64,000 nt of DNA from Chryseobacterium sp. FH2. Its GTDB lineage: Bacteria; Bacteroidota; Bacteroidia; Flavobacteriales; Weeksellaceae. The notes under the pieces are model-generated. The model searched no databases and was not told the origin of the DNA. It worked only from the letters and a program-made list of their open reading frames with translations. A program made the translations under genes and the position numbers. Below are positions 10,111 through 19,056 of this stretch, piece after piece (the first letter of the stretch is position 1; the number at the start of each line of letters is the position of its first letter). Location: contig NZ_LFNE01000008.1 of assembly GCF_001045455.1 (NCBI RefSeq), positions 98,244 through 162,243 on the forward strand, in the 5' to 3' direction.

Positions 10111-11076
10111 ATGGAATCCTATACGGAAAAAATATTGATTACAGGTGCCTTAGGACAAATTGGAACCGAACTTACAAACAGACTTGTTGAAATTCACGGA
10201 GCTGATAATGTAGTTGCTTCAGGGCTGGACAGATGGCAAAAAGGAATTACTGCTGCAGGGCATTATGAGAGAATGGATGTTACTAATACCCAGCTGGTAA
10301 AGCAGGTGATTAAAGATTATGAAATCACTACAGTTTACCATTTGGCTTCGTTATTGTCCGGAACATCAGAAAAGCAGCCTATTTTTGCTTGGAAACTAAA
10401 TCTTGAACCTCTTCTTCAGTTTTGCGAAATGGCAAAGGAAGGTCTTCTCAAAAAGATTTTCTGGCCAAGTTCTATTGCGGTTTTCGGGAAAGGAATTCCA
10501 AAAGAAAATGTCGGGCAGGATGTTGTTTTAAATCCTACAACAGTCTACGGAATTTCAAAAATGGCAGGTGAAAAATGGTGCGAATATTATTTTGATAAAT
10601 ATGGGGTAGATGTAAGGAGCATCAGATACCCCGGATTGATTTCATGGAAAACTCCGGCAGGTGGTGGAACAACTGATTATGCAGTTGAAATTTTCTACGA
10701 AGCAATTGAAGAGAAAAAGTATACAAGTTTCATTTCAGAAAATACGGGAATGCCTATGTTATATATGGACGATGCGATAAATGCAACATTGAAATTAATG
10801 GAAGCTCCGGCAGAACATCTTACCGTTCGATCATCTTATAATTTAGGTGGAATGTCTTTTACTCCAAAAGAATTGGCAGAAGAAATCAGGAAAGAAATCC
10901 CTGAATTTACGATTGATTATAAACCAGATTTCAGACAGGCAATTGCAGATTCCTGGCCGGCTTCAATTGATGATTCTGTAGCGAAAAAAGATTGGGGGCT
11001 TACGTACGATTTCGGGATTTCAGAGATGTCAAAAGATATGATTAAGAATCTGAAAGTAAAATTAGGTAAGAATTAA
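10111..11076 (+). CDS. NAD-dependent L-threonine 3-dehydrogenase (epimerase-type SDR)
   Basis: 321 residues. N-terminal NAD-binding motif G-A-L-G-Q-I-G (about 13-19) and active-site Y-G-I-S-K with upstream P-S-S-I-A-V-F, the extended SDR triad. The stretches S-I-R-Y-P-G-L-I-S and P-G-G-G-T-T-D-Y-A are characteristic of the short-chain threonine dehydrogenases of flavobacteria and archaea, which oxidise L-threonine to 2-amino-3-ketobutyrate in the cytosol. This is a different fold from E. coli Tdh. A UDP-sugar epimerase is less likely because of these motifs. The promoter is well formed and no operon partner is evident. Confidence 0.85.
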   Translation: MESYTEKILITGALGQIGTELTNRLVEIHGADNVVASGLDRWQKGITAAGHYERMDVTNTQLVKQVIKDYEITTVYHLASLLSGTSEKQPIFAWKLNLEPLLQFCEMAKEGLLKKIFWPSSIAVFGKGIPKENVGQDVVLNPTTVYGISKMAGEKWCEYYFDKYGVDVRSIRYPGLISWKTPAGGGTTDYAVEIFYEAIEEKKYTSFISENTGMPMLYMDDAINATLKLMEAPAEHLTVRSSYNLGGMSFTPKELAEEIRKEIPEFTIDYKPDFRQAIADSWPASIDDSVAKKDWGLTYDFGISEMSKDMIKNLKVKLGKN

Positions 11077-11160
11077 TTTACTTAAATTTTACTTTAAATA
11101 TAGTTATTTTTAACATCTGATTTTTAATTGATTACAAATTTTATCTAAATTTTAATTTAA

Positions 11161-11913
11161 ATGATATTATTGACTTTCAACATTGTTAATATTGAAGCTG
11201 AAATAAAAAATGATGCTCAGATTTCCGATGATGAAAAATTAAAAATCACAGAGAATAATATAAAAGCGATTCTTAGAATTTTAGATCTTCATGATGTAAA
11301 ATCCAGTTTTTTTATTGAAATTTCTGTTGTTGAAAAACTTCAAAATCTTATAAAAGCAATTTCAACCAAAGGTCATGAAATTGCTTTTTATAATAAAAAT
11401 TCAAATCTTCAGCAAATTGAAAATGCGAAGAAATTTACTCAGGATTTTCTGGAAAAACAGATCCGTGGGATTCGTCAGAAAGATTTTAAACAGCCTCAGG
11501 AAAGTTTAAAATTATTGGAGTTTAATTATATTTCAAATATTGATAACGCAAATATTCTTTTTCCTTTCAAACGTCTGAAAAGGGATACGGAAATCAGTGA
11601 AGAAGACGGATTGAGCATTGTTCCTGAAAGTATTTCCCCTTACAGTCAATTGCCGTACAATGATTTTGTGTTTCAGATTCTGCCGATGAAATATTATCAG
11701 AATATGGTTTTTGAAACATTAAAGAATGATGATTTTGTTTTGATCTATCTTAATTCCTGGCAGTTTACTGATTTTAAGAGATATCAGTTTGATATTCCTT
11801 TTTACAGGAAATTAAATTCAGGCAAAAAAATGGAGGACAAATTAGATGCCCTCCTGACTTTTATCAACGAGAAAGAATTGGCGACTTCCCGTATGAAAGA
11901 TTATATTTTTTAG
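11161..11913 (+). CDS. Polysaccharide-deacetylase-like protein with degenerate active site
   Basis: 250 residues. Overall pattern follows the Bacteroidota NodB-type deacetylases with DUF3473: a strand M-I-L-L-T-F at the N-terminus, V-K-S-S-F-F-I about residue 41, K-G-H-E-I-A near 77, and a C-terminal sequence ending in F-Y-R-K-L-N-S-G-K. The catalytic residues are missing: the usual T-F-D-(I/V)-E reads T-F-N-I-V-N here, and the metal-binding H-x3-H after G-H-E-I-A is replaced by F-Y-N-K-N. I infer a non-catalytic family member. It is convergent with the metallophosphoesterase gene, 16 bases away. Confidence 0.7.
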   Translation: MILLTFNIVNIEAEIKNDAQISDDEKLKITENNIKAILRILDLHDVKSSFFIEISVVEKLQNLIKAISTKGHEIAFYNKNSNLQQIENAKKFTQDFLEKQIRGIRQKDFKQPQESLKLLEFNYISNIDNANILFPFKRLKRDTEISEEDGLSIVPESISPYSQLPYNDFVFQILPMKYYQNMVFETLKNDDFVLIYLNSWQFTDFKRYQFDIPFYRKLNSGKKMEDKLDALLTFINEKELATSRMKDYIF

Positions 11914-11929
11914 TTTTTTTGGAGAAAGC

Positions 11930-13135
11930 TTATGCTAATTCAAAAAGTGTAATTTCCGGTAAAACTCCAACTCTTCCCGGATAGCCCAAAACTCCAAAAC
12001 CCCTGTTTACATAAAGCATTTTTCCTTCACTTTCGTATAAATCCGCCCATTTTGGATAACGGTATTGAACGGGCGACCATTTTACGTTTTTTAAATCTAA
12101 ACCAAACTGCATACCGTGCGTATGACCGGAAAGCGTTAAGTGAATGTTTCCCGGGTGCTTTTTTACCACGTAATCAAAGTGTGTAGGGTCATGGCTCATC
12201 AGGATCTTTGTTGCGGATTCTGGTACGCCCTTTAAAGCATCATCAATTCTTCCGAACTGTGGAAAAGGCTTTAATCCCCAGTTTTCAACACCAAGGATAT
12301 ATAGTTTTTCACCATTTTTTTCAATAACCCTGTTTTCGTTTCTCAACATATCAAAGCCCGCCTGCTTTTCATAGTTGATTAAGGTTTCAAGATTTTGTTT
12401 TTTTGCGTCTGGCGAAGTCCAGGTTATGTAATCACCATAATCATGGTTTCCAAGCACTGCAAACTTTCCGTCTTTTGCTTTAATTTTAGAAAATAAAGGA
12501 ATAAAAGGCTTGAATTCATCAGCGACATTATTTACCATATCTCCTGTGAATAGAACCAAATCCGGATTTTGCTCGTTGATAAGATTAATTGCGTGTTCCA
12601 GCTTACCGGGATCTGTAAAGCTTCCACTGTGCACATCGGAAATTTGTATGATTTTATAACCTTTGAAGCTTTTTGGCAGATTGGCAAAGTTTATTCTTAC
12701 TCTTCTTACTCTGTGACGGTATTTCCCAAACGTAATTCCATCGATAAATAAAGCGGAAAGCACACCTCCTAAGCCAAGCCCCACCAAGCTTAAAAATTTT
12801 CTTCTTTCAGGAAAAAAGTTTTCCGTCGGTCGTGTTAATCCTATTAAATAACCACCGGTTCTGAAGATGTCATCAATTAATAAAAATAATACAATAAAAA
12901 CTTTAGGTAAGATAAATACTAAAAATAGCGATATCATTATCTGGGCTCGCATTGTACTTCTATCCGATCTTTGAAAATGCATAACCTCGTACGCGAAAAT
13001 TCCATAAACAGCTAAAGATACTACCCAATATCCGAGTTTTATCCAGAAATTATCTGTTAATGTCCTTATTGCCTGGTAGATATAAACTTCAAGGAATAAG
13101 AAGATACTGGCAATAATTAAAAAATTTCTTTGCAT
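11930..13135 (-). CDS. Membrane-anchored metallophosphoesterase (YaeI/YkuE type)
   Basis: 401 residues from ATG 13135. About four hydrophobic segments (residues 1-125) precede a calcineurin-like domain with the complete metal motif set: S-D-V-H, G-D-M-V-N-N, G-N-H-D-Y, S-H-D-P and S-G-H-T-H-G. Relatives (YaeI, YkuE, LpxG) hydrolyse phosphodiesters such as UDP-diacylglucosamine, so lipid A or another envelope lipid is possible but not shown. A GTG seven codons upstream falls inside the terminator of the neighbouring gene and was rejected. Confidence 0.85.
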   Translation of the reverse strand: MQRNFLIIASIFLFLEVYIYQAIRTLTDNFWIKLGYWVVSLAVYGIFAYEVMHFQRSDRSTMRAQIMISLFLVFILPKVFIVLFLLIDDIFRTGGYLIGLTRPTENFFPERRKFLSLVGLGLGGVLSALFIDGITFGKYRHRVRRVRINFANLPKSFKGYKIIQISDVHSGSFTDPGKLEHAINLINEQNPDLVLFTGDMVNNVADEFKPFIPLFSKIKAKDGKFAVLGNHDYGDYITWTSPDAKKQNLETLINYEKQAGFDMLRNENRVIEKNGEKLYILGVENWGLKPFPQFGRIDDALKGVPESATKILMSHDPTHFDYVVKKHPGNIHLTLSGHTHGMQFGLDLKNVKWSPVQYRYPKWADLYESEGKMLYVNRGFGVLGYPGRVGVLPEITLFELA

Positions 13136-13145
13136 AATAATGTTT

Positions 13146-13182
13146 AAAAAAAGCACAAAGAATAGTTTCCATGTGCTTTTTT
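13146..13182 (-). terminator. Terminator after the KAS III-like gene
   Basis: On the minus strand, stem AAAAAAGCACA / TGTGCTTTTTT with a 14-base loop and T-run, 24 bases past the stop of the 13206-14273 gene and 11 bases before the metallophosphoesterase start. Confidence 0.75.
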
Positions 13183-13205
13183 ATTTTTTAATTAAAAATA
13201 TATTT

Positions 13206-14273
13206 TTAAGGAAATCTATAAACGATAGCATTGATATTCATTCCGGCACCTACCGAAGTCATCACAATGTTACCTTTTTCTTTAAACGTTTGACCGTCCA
13301 TTTTTCCTTTAATTATTAAATCAAACATTGTAGGAATAGTTGCTACAGATGAATTTCCAAACATTTGGATAGTCATTGGGGATATTGCATGGTCGTAATC
13401 TTTCACATCGTATAGTTTGTGAAGTCTGTCGATCATGGCATAGTCCATTTTAGCATTTGCCTGGTGGATTAATATTTTGTTGATATCATCAATAGAAAGC
13501 CCTGCGTCATCAATGGTTTCTTTGATGGCTACAGGAACGTTTTTAAGAGCGTACTCATAAATTTTTCTTCCCAGCATTCTGATAAACGGTTTATCCCTGT
13601 CAACATCTATATTTAAAGAGGGGCCGCTTACCAGGTATTCTAATTCGGGGCCATTATCACAAATTGTATTATGAGCAATAATCCCCACATTTTCTTCGTC
13701 AGTCGCTTTTACGACAACAGCACCGGCTCCGTCAGCAAAAATCATTTTATTTCTGTCGAAAGGGTCTGTAACTCTGCTCAAAGTTTCGCTACCTACTACA
13801 AGAATAGTTTTGGCAGCTTGAGCTTTGATTAAATTATCAGCCAAAATCATTGCTTCTACCCATCCCGGACATCCGAAAATCATATCGTAAGTGATACATT
13901 TTCTGTTTTTTATACCCAAATGGTTTTTTACTCTCGCTGCCATATTCGGCATAAAGTTTACAAGTCCGCCTGCATTTACTTCTCCAAAATTACTTGCGTA
14001 GATAATATAATCTATTTTTTCAGCATCAATTTTTGCGTCTTCAATAGCAATTTTTGCTGCTTCGTAGCCAATTTTAGAGTTCGATAGATGGTCTTCAATA
14101 TATCTGCGTTCCTCAATTTCTGTAATTTCTACAAATTTTGAAATGATTTCTTCAGTAGGTTTTTCGATTTTTTCACCTTCATCCGTATAGAATTCAGAAT
14201 CTAAAAAATAATCTCTACCAATAACTCTATTAGGAATATAAGATCCAGAACCAATAATGATTGTATTCGGCAT
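13206..14273 (-). CDS. 3-oxoacyl-ACP synthase III family protein
   Basis: 355 residues, thiolase fold. The catalytic triad is visible: Cys in M-I-F-G-C-P-G-W (about residue 137), His in I-L-I-H-Q-A-N and Asn in F-G-N-S-S-V-A-T. It condenses an acyl-CoA or acyl-ACP primer with malonyl-ACP. It is longer than housekeeping FabH (about 320) and lies outside a fatty acid operon, so it may be a specialised KAS III (branched or aryl primers) rather than the main initiation enzyme. The gene is transcribed alone, with a terminator at its 3' end. Confidence 0.85.
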   Translation of the reverse strand: MPNTIIIGSGSYIPNRVIGRDYFLDSEFYTDEGEKIEKPTEEIISKFVEITEIEERRYIEDHLSNSKIGYEAAKIAIEDAKIDAEKIDYIIYASNFGEVNAGGLVNFMPNMAARVKNHLGIKNRKCITYDMIFGCPGWVEAMILADNLIKAQAAKTILVVGSETLSRVTDPFDRNKMIFADGAGAVVVKATDEENVGIIAHNTICDNGPELEYLVSGPSLNIDVDRDKPFIRMLGRKIYEYALKNVPVAIKETIDDAGLSIDDINKILIHQANAKMDYAMIDRLHKLYDVKDYDHAISPMTIQMFGNSSVATIPTMFDLIIKGKMDGQTFKEKGNIVMTSVGAGMNINAIVYRFP

Positions 14274-14343
14274 TCGTTAAATGATTTTTTTAAAGATGCA
14301 AAGTTAATAATTAATATTAATAACGGAGAATTAAAAATATTAT

Positions 14344-14351
14344 TAAATTTG
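14344..14351 (+). promoter_or_regulatory. Promoter box TAAATTTG of the ubiE-porT operon
   Basis: TAAATTTG fits TAnnTTTG, 22 bases before ATG 14374, in the divergent region between KAS III and the ubiE operon. No convincing -33 TTG is seen. Confidence 0.5.
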
Positions 14352-14373
14352 CAAAAATTGTACTTTACAATCT

Positions 14374-14943
14374 ATGAAAAACAATCCGTCGTTGAAAGGC
14401 TTATTTATAGCGGTTGTGGCGTTTATCCTGGCCTTTGGAATTTACTTCCTGTTTTTAGCCAAAAAGAACTACTACCTGGTAGATAACCCTACACCCAATA
14501 CTTATTACTATAAAATAAACAATGGTTCTGAAAGCATAATTGCCGCAGGGCAATTTGTAAATGTAGATTTGAAAAAAGGAAAAAATTCTATTAAAGTTTT
14601 TGACCAGAATAAGAAATTACTTTACGATTCTGCATTTGAAGTGAAGAAAATCCGCGGGCTTATTAATATTGCACACCAGGATTATTATATCAATGATCAA
14701 TATTACGGATACAATCTTAAAAAAGATTCATTACTTTTGGCTCTTGATAAGACTATGATTGACGGCAAAGCCTATTTTGGAGGTGCACAGCACTTCAATA
14801 AGCTTTATACAGAAGATTTTTATTACAATATAGATGAAGATTACGATAAGATAATCAAAAATGTTCAGCAGGTGGAGTTTAGATCAAAAATCTTCAGAAA
14901 GCAGGATTACCTTAATTATTATAAAGAATATTACAAGTTTTAA
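14374..14943 (+). CDS. Conserved hypothetical single-pass membrane protein
   Basis: 189 residues. One hydrophobic helix (about 8-29) anchors a mostly polar, tyrosine-rich body. No domain recognised. It is first in an apparent operon with ubiE (3 bases between stop and TTG start) and porT, so a role at the cell envelope is plausible from context only. Confidence 0.6.
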   Translation: MKNNPSLKGLFIAVVAFILAFGIYFLFLAKKNYYLVDNPTPNTYYYKINNGSESIIAAGQFVNVDLKKGKNSIKVFDQNKKLLYDSAFEVKKIRGLINIAHQDYYINDQYYGYNLKKDSLLLALDKTMIDGKAYFGGAQHFNKLYTEDFYYNIDEDYDKIIKNVQQVEFRSKIFRKQDYLNYYKEYYKF

Positions 14944-14946
14944 GTT

Positions 14947-15678
14947 TTGACAAAAGATATTACCAAAGTTACTCCCTACAATTCTGAGGCTACGAAGAAA
15001 AGTCAGGTAGAGGATATGTTCGACAATATTGCACCAAAATATGATCTTCTGAATCATGTTTTATCCATGAAAATTGATGTTTTATGGAGAAATACTTTGG
15101 TGAAAATGATGAAAGATGACAGCCCGCAGGAAGTACTGGATGTGGCTACAGGAACGGGCGATCTGGCAATCACGATCGAAAAAGGAACCAACGCAAAAGT
15201 AATTGGTTTAGATTTATCGCAACAAATGTTAAATGTTGGCGTTATTAAAATAAAAAAACTTAATTTAGACGGCAAAATTTCCATGCAAAAGGGAGATGCA
15301 GAAAATTTACCTTTCGAGGACAATAGATTTGATGCTGTTTCCGTTGCATTTGGAGTAAGGAATTTTGAAAATCTTAAAAAAGGTTTAGCAGAGTTAAGAA
15401 GAGTAGTTAAAGATAACAAGAGTGTTTATATACTGGAGTTTTCAAAGGTTGAGGGGTTCTTAGGGCCATTTTATATGTTTTATTTCAAAAATATATTACC
15501 TGCCATCGGCAGATTGGTTTCTAAAGATAACAGGGCATATACATACCTTCCGGATTCTGTAAATGCATTTCCTTTCGGGGAAAAGATGAAGCAAATTCTT
15601 TTAGATACAGGATTTAAAAAAGTTGAATATAAAAAACTAAGTTTAGGTATAGCCACAATTTATAAAGCAACAAAGTAA
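14947..15678 (+). CDS. ubiE: Demethylmenaquinone methyltransferase
   Basis: 243 residues. Class I SAM methyltransferase: motif I D-V-A-T-G-T-G-D-L, then G-L-D-L-S-Q-Q-M-L and the UbiE/MenG signature F-D-A-V-S-V-A-F-G-V-R-N-F. It methylates demethylmenaquinone at the inner membrane; flavobacteria use menaquinone, so MenG is an equally good name. The start is TTG at 14947, chosen because the conserved N-terminus (V-x-D-M-F-D-N-I-A-P-K-Y-D) needs it and no ATG lies upstream in frame. It sits three bases after the preceding gene and three bases before porT. Confidence 0.92.
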   Translation: MTKDITKVTPYNSEATKKSQVEDMFDNIAPKYDLLNHVLSMKIDVLWRNTLVKMMKDDSPQEVLDVATGTGDLAITIEKGTNAKVIGLDLSQQMLNVGVIKIKKLNLDGKISMQKGDAENLPFEDNRFDAVSVAFGVRNFENLKKGLAELRRVVKDNKSVYILEFSKVEGFLGPFYMFYFKNILPAIGRLVSKDNRAYTYLPDSVNAFPFGEKMKQILLDTGFKKVEYKKLSLGIATIYKATK

Positions 15679-15681
15679 CCT

Positions 15682-16464
15682 ATGAATAAATTTTTATTAA
15701 GAGCACTGGTTTTAGCCTCAGTAAATATTGCAATGTTTGCAAATGCACAATTTAGAACCCGAAACAGAATGGATAAGTTGGAAGACTTTGATGAGCAAAA
15801 ATTCAGTTGGGGTTTTTATTTGAACGGGAACAGACTAGACTACCGTATCGTTTTGCATCCGAGATATGGCTCATTTGAGAATCAGAATCTCGTTACATCT
15901 AAAGAGAGTTACAGTTTTGGTGCGGGGCTTATCGCTAAATGGAGACTGAATGACTATTTGGATTTAAGGGCAGAACCGGGCTTACAATTTGCTCAAAGGG
16001 AGTTGACTTTTAATACACAATCAAATGACCAGTACGCTGCGGGAACTTTGACGAATGATCCTTTTATTCCGATTCCGTTAACAGATAATGACAGAGTAAG
16101 GCAAATCAAATCTACTTTGGTGGATATTCCTATCATGCTGGAAGTTCACGGGCACAGATGGTACAATTCCAGACCTTATTTTGCTGCGGGTGTGAATTAT
16201 ATTGTTAATTTACAGTCAAATGCAGATTCTACAGATGACAACTTGCAACAGGTTTTCAGATCCACAACGCATAATTTTGCATGGTCTGCTGAAATGGGTA
16301 TTCAGTTTTACTTTAATAAATTTAAACTGACTCCGGCGGTAAGAGGTACATTTATCATGAATAACGAAATTGTTGCGGATAATGCAACTACACCTCCTTA
16401 CTGGTCATCTGCAATGTCTACATTACAGACAAGAGCGGTGATGTTTGTGCTGAAATTTGAATAA
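15682..16464 (+). CDS. porT: PorT-like outer-membrane beta-barrel, type IX secretion
   Basis: 260 residues with signal peptide (about 1-22, ending A-N-A-Q). The rest alternates hydrophobic and polar residues as in an eight-stranded OmpA-like barrel (outer membrane beta-barrel domain 2) and ends with M-F-V-L-K-F-E, a typical terminal strand with aromatic residues. The position directly after ubiE is conserved in Bacteroidota for PorT/SprT, a protein needed for type IX secretion and gliding. Name based on length, topology and this synteny. A strong terminator follows. Confidence 0.8.
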   Translation: MNKFLLRALVLASVNIAMFANAQFRTRNRMDKLEDFDEQKFSWGFYLNGNRLDYRIVLHPRYGSFENQNLVTSKESYSFGAGLIAKWRLNDYLDLRAEPGLQFAQRELTFNTQSNDQYAAGTLTNDPFIPIPLTDNDRVRQIKSTLVDIPIMLEVHGHRWYNSRPYFAAGVNYIVNLQSNADSTDDNLQQVFRSTTHNFAWSAEMGIQFYFNKFKLTPAVRGTFIMNNEIVADNATTPPYWSSAMSTLQTRAVMFVLKFE

Positions 16465-16485
16465 GAAAATTAGAGTTAAAAATAT

Positions 16486-16517
16486 AAAGGAGGTACAAAA
16501 TGTACCTCCTTTTTTTG
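16486..16517 (+). terminator. Terminator of the ubiE-porT operon
   Basis: Perfect 12-base stem AAAGGAGGTACA / TGTACCTCCTTT with a short A loop and a T-run, 22 bases after the porT stop. Confidence 0.85.
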
Positions 16518-16548
16518 GTGTCATATCAAAATATAGAGAGTTTTATTT

Positions 16549-16577
16549 TTGTTAGTATTAATATTTTGTTATTTTTG
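16549..16577 (+). promoter_or_regulatory. Promoter of the zapA region
   Basis: TTG at 16549-16551, an 18-base spacer and TATTTTTG at 16570-16577; ATG of the coiled-coil protein at 16606. Confidence 0.6.
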
Positions 16578-16605
16578 CTAATAGTTAGAATATACAAAAC
16601 CTGAA

Positions 16606-16908
16606 ATGCTTCAAGATTTAGAAAAAAATTTTTCAGAAATAGAGAAAAAGATTTTGCTTTTACAAAAGAACTATAAAAATCTTGCTGAAAAGTTCTCGGA
16701 ATTAAGTATTGAGCATGAAGATCTGAAGAAGAAGTATGATGAGGAAAGAAAGAAAGGTCAGGTATTAGCAGAAGAGCAAAAAAATATAAAACTTTATTCA
16801 GCGATATCAGGAAATCCCGAACACAACAGACTGATGAAAAATCACATCAACAGATTGGTAAAGGAAGTTGATTTCTGTATCGCACAGCTTCAAAACAGTG
16901 GATTATAA
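16606..16908 (+). CDS. Coiled-coil protein upstream of zapA
   Basis: 100 residues, almost wholly a predicted coiled coil (heptad pattern of Leu/Ile from about 3 to 65, rich in Lys and Glu), no membrane segment. Its stop codon overlaps the start of zapA (TAATG), so the two are translationally coupled. A role in cell division beside ZapA, in the manner of ZapB, is possible from size, coiled coil and context; it has no clear sequence signature for that. Confidence 0.7.
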   Translation: MLQDLEKNFSEIEKKILLLQKNYKNLAEKFSELSIEHEDLKKKYDEERKKGQVLAEEQKNIKLYSAISGNPEHNRLMKNHINRLVKEVDFCIAQLQNSGL

Positions 16909-17195
16909 TGGATGTAAGAAGAATAACCATCAACATTGCAGGGAGGGTGTATCCGCTGAACGTACCGGCAGCAGAAGAGGAAACGCTGCGTAAGGTGGGG
17001 AAGCAAATTGAAAGTATGATTAAAGATTTTGAACAAAATTTCGATGTGAGAGACAAGCAAGATGCTTTGGCGATGTGTGCCCTGAAACTGGGAACTAATG
17101 CTGAAGTAGTGTCTGCAAACTACGAAAAAACGATAAACTCTACCAACGAAAGATTAGCCCTGGTTAATAATTCGTTGAACGAAATAGGGAAATAG
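16908..17195 (+). CDS. zapA: Cell division protein ZapA
   Basis: 95 residues. N-terminal small domain (I-T-I-N-I-A-G-R-V-Y-P-L) followed by a long helix with D-A-L-A-M-C-A-L-K, the ZapA pattern. It bundles FtsZ filaments at midcell. The gene is followed directly by a 6S RNA and then RNase Y; zapA next to 6S RNA is also found in enterobacteria (zapA-ssrS). Confidence 0.88.
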   Translation: MDVRRITINIAGRVYPLNVPAAEEETLRKVGKQIESMIKDFEQNFDVRDKQDALAMCALKLGTNAEVVSANYEKTINSTNERLALVNNSLNEIGK

Positions 17196-17204
17196 ATTTT
17201 TTTT

Positions 17205-17385
17205 CCCGCAGAACTGCCTACAATAATTCTAACACATTAAAGGTAAACTCAACGCTAAACAATTACCGAGCAAATGTCCATCGAATGGCGTGCCGATTTA
17301 TCGGATTACAGACAATGGAAATCAGTTCAAATCGTGTTGATTAGGAGTTTACTCTCAATCTCTGGATTATTGTGGGCTTTTTTTA
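17205..17385 (+). ncRNA. ssrS: 6S RNA (6S-Flavo type)
   Basis: The 228-base gap between zapA and rny holds a structured RNA. GCCTACAATAAT (17216-17227) pairs with ATTATTGTGGGC (17366-17377) over 12 positions with one G-U, enclosing about 138 bases, and is followed directly by a seven-T run. A long closing stem around a large internal region in this exact position (zapA-6S-rny) fits the 6S-Flavo RNA family. It would bind the housekeeping RNA polymerase as a promoter mimic. Precise 5' end not determined. A covariance search with RF01685 would settle it. Confidence 0.8.
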
Positions 17386-17423
17386 TTTAAGAATATGAAG
17401 ACAATTAAAACTCAATATAGATT

Positions 17424-18992
17424 ATGACAACAGCCATTATAGTCGGCGTTATTTGCCTGGTAATTGGTGCAGTAATAGGAATACTTTTCTCTAAAAGCTC
17501 ACTCAATGCTAAGGGGAAATTTATTATAGATGATGCAAAAAAGAATGCCGAAAACCTTATAGAAAAAGCTAATGTACAAGCTGAATCCATAAAAAAAGAA
17601 AAGAACCTTCAAGCTAAAGAAAAATTTTTAGAATTAAAATCTCAGCATGATGCAGATATCCAGTCTCGTGAAAGAAAGATGCAGGAATCTGAGAAGAGAA
17701 TCAAAGACAAGGAACATAAACTGAATGACGAGCTTAGCAAGGCAGGAAAGCTTGAAAAAGATTTAGACAGGCAGATTGCTGATTATGCTAAGAAAAACGA
17801 AATTTTAGACAGAAAACAGCAGGAATTAGACTTAGTAATGTCTAAAAAGGTTGAAATCCTTGAAAAAATTTCTAATTACACGGCAGAAGAAGCTAAAGCA
17901 GAATTAGTGGAATCTATGAAAGCTGAAGCCAAAACAAGAGCTCAGGCACACGTTCAGAGTATCATGGAGGAGGCTCAGCTGAATGCAAAAGGAGAAGCGA
18001 GGAAAATCGTTATTCAAACCATTCAGAGAATCGGAACAGAGCAGGCTATCGAAAATTCGGTATCAGTTTTTAATATCGAATCAGACGAAGTAAAAGGTAG
18101 GATTATTGGTAGGGAAGGTAGAAATATCCGTGCCCTGGAAGCGGTAACAGGGGTAGAAATCATCGTAGATGATACTCCGGAAGCAATACTTCTTTCATGT
18201 TTTGATCCTGTAAGAAGGGAAATTGCAAGGCTGTCACTTCACAGGTTGGTTACGGATGGCAGAATCCACCCTGCAAGAATTGAAGAAGTGGTGGAAAAAA
18301 CAAGAAAACAAATCGAGGAGGAGATCATTGAAGTAGGAAAGAGAACTATTATTGATTTAGGAATCCACGGATTACACCCTGAGTTGATTAAAATCGTAGG
18401 TAGAATGAAATACCGTTCTTCTTACGGACAAAACCTATTACAGCACTCCAGAGAAGTAGCAAATATTGCTGCAACCATGGCTGCTGAATTAGGATTAAAC
18501 GTAAAATTGGCCAAAAGAGCAGGTCTGTTACACGATATCGGTAAAGTTCCGGAGCAGGAATCTGAACTTCCACACGCTTTACTAGGTATGCAATGGGCTG
18601 AGAAATATGGTGAAAATGCAGAAGTTATTAATGCAATTGGGGCTCACCATGACGAGGTAGAAATGACATCATTATTATCTCCGATTATCCAGGTGGCAGA
18701 TGCTATTTCAGGAGCAAGACCGGGAGCAAGAAGACAGGTTCTTGAATCTTATATCCAAAGATTAAAAGACCTTGAATCTGCCGCATTAAGCTTCGAGGGA
18801 GTGTCCAGTGCATACGCAATTCAGGCGGGTAGAGAGCTGAGAGTAATGGTAGAAAGCGGAAAAGTGAATGATGAAGTAGCTTCTCAGTTATCTTACGACA
18901 TTTCTGAAAAAATCCAAAACGAACTGACTTATCCCGGGCAGGTAAAAGTAACAGTTATCAGAGAAACGAGAGCCGTGAATATTGCCAGATAA
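17424..18992 (+). CDS. rny: Ribonuclease Y
   Basis: 522 residues. N-terminal membrane helix (about 2-22), long charged coiled coil (25-180), KH domain with [10 protein letters not shown] (about 230) and an HD phosphohydrolase domain with L-L-H-D-I-G-K and G-A-H-H-D. It is a membrane-anchored endoribonuclease starting mRNA decay. Length and order match the family. Followed by a terminator shared with the convergent GLPGLI gene. Confidence 0.95.
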   Translation: MTTAIIVGVICLVIGAVIGILFSKSSLNAKGKFIIDDAKKNAENLIEKANVQAESIKKEKNLQAKEKFLELKSQHDADIQSRERKMQESEKRIKDKEHKLNDELSKAGKLEKDLDRQIADYAKKNEILDRKQQELDLVMSKKVEILEKISNYTAEEAKAELVESMKAEAKTRAQAHVQSIMEEAQLNAKGEARKIVIQTIQRIGTEQAIENSVSVFNIESDEVKGRIIGREGRNIRALEAVTGVEIIVDDTPEAILLSCFDPVRREIARLSLHRLVTDGRIHPARIEEVVEKTRKQIEEEIIEVGKRTIIDLGIHGLHPELIKIVGRMKYRSSYGQNLLQHSREVANIAATMAAELGLNVKLAKRAGLLHDIGKVPEQESELPHALLGMQWAEKYGENAEVINAIGAHHDEVEMTSLLSPIIQVADAISGARPGARRQVLESYIQRLKDLESAALSFEGVSSAYAIQAGRELRVMVESGKVNDEVASQLSYDISEKIQNELTYPGQVKVTVIRETRAVNIAR

Positions 18993-19013
18993 TAATTGAT
19001 TCAAGATATGTAT

Positions 19014-19046
19014 AAAAACCTTTCAGGAAACTGAAAGGTTTTTATT
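19014..19046. terminator. Bidirectional terminator between rny and a GLPGLI gene
   Basis: Perfect 13-base stem AAAAACCTTTCAG / CTGAAAGGTTTTT with a GAAA tetraloop, placed between two convergent stop codons and having A/T tails on both sides. Confidence 0.85.
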
Positions 19047-19056
19047 TTTTGAGATA

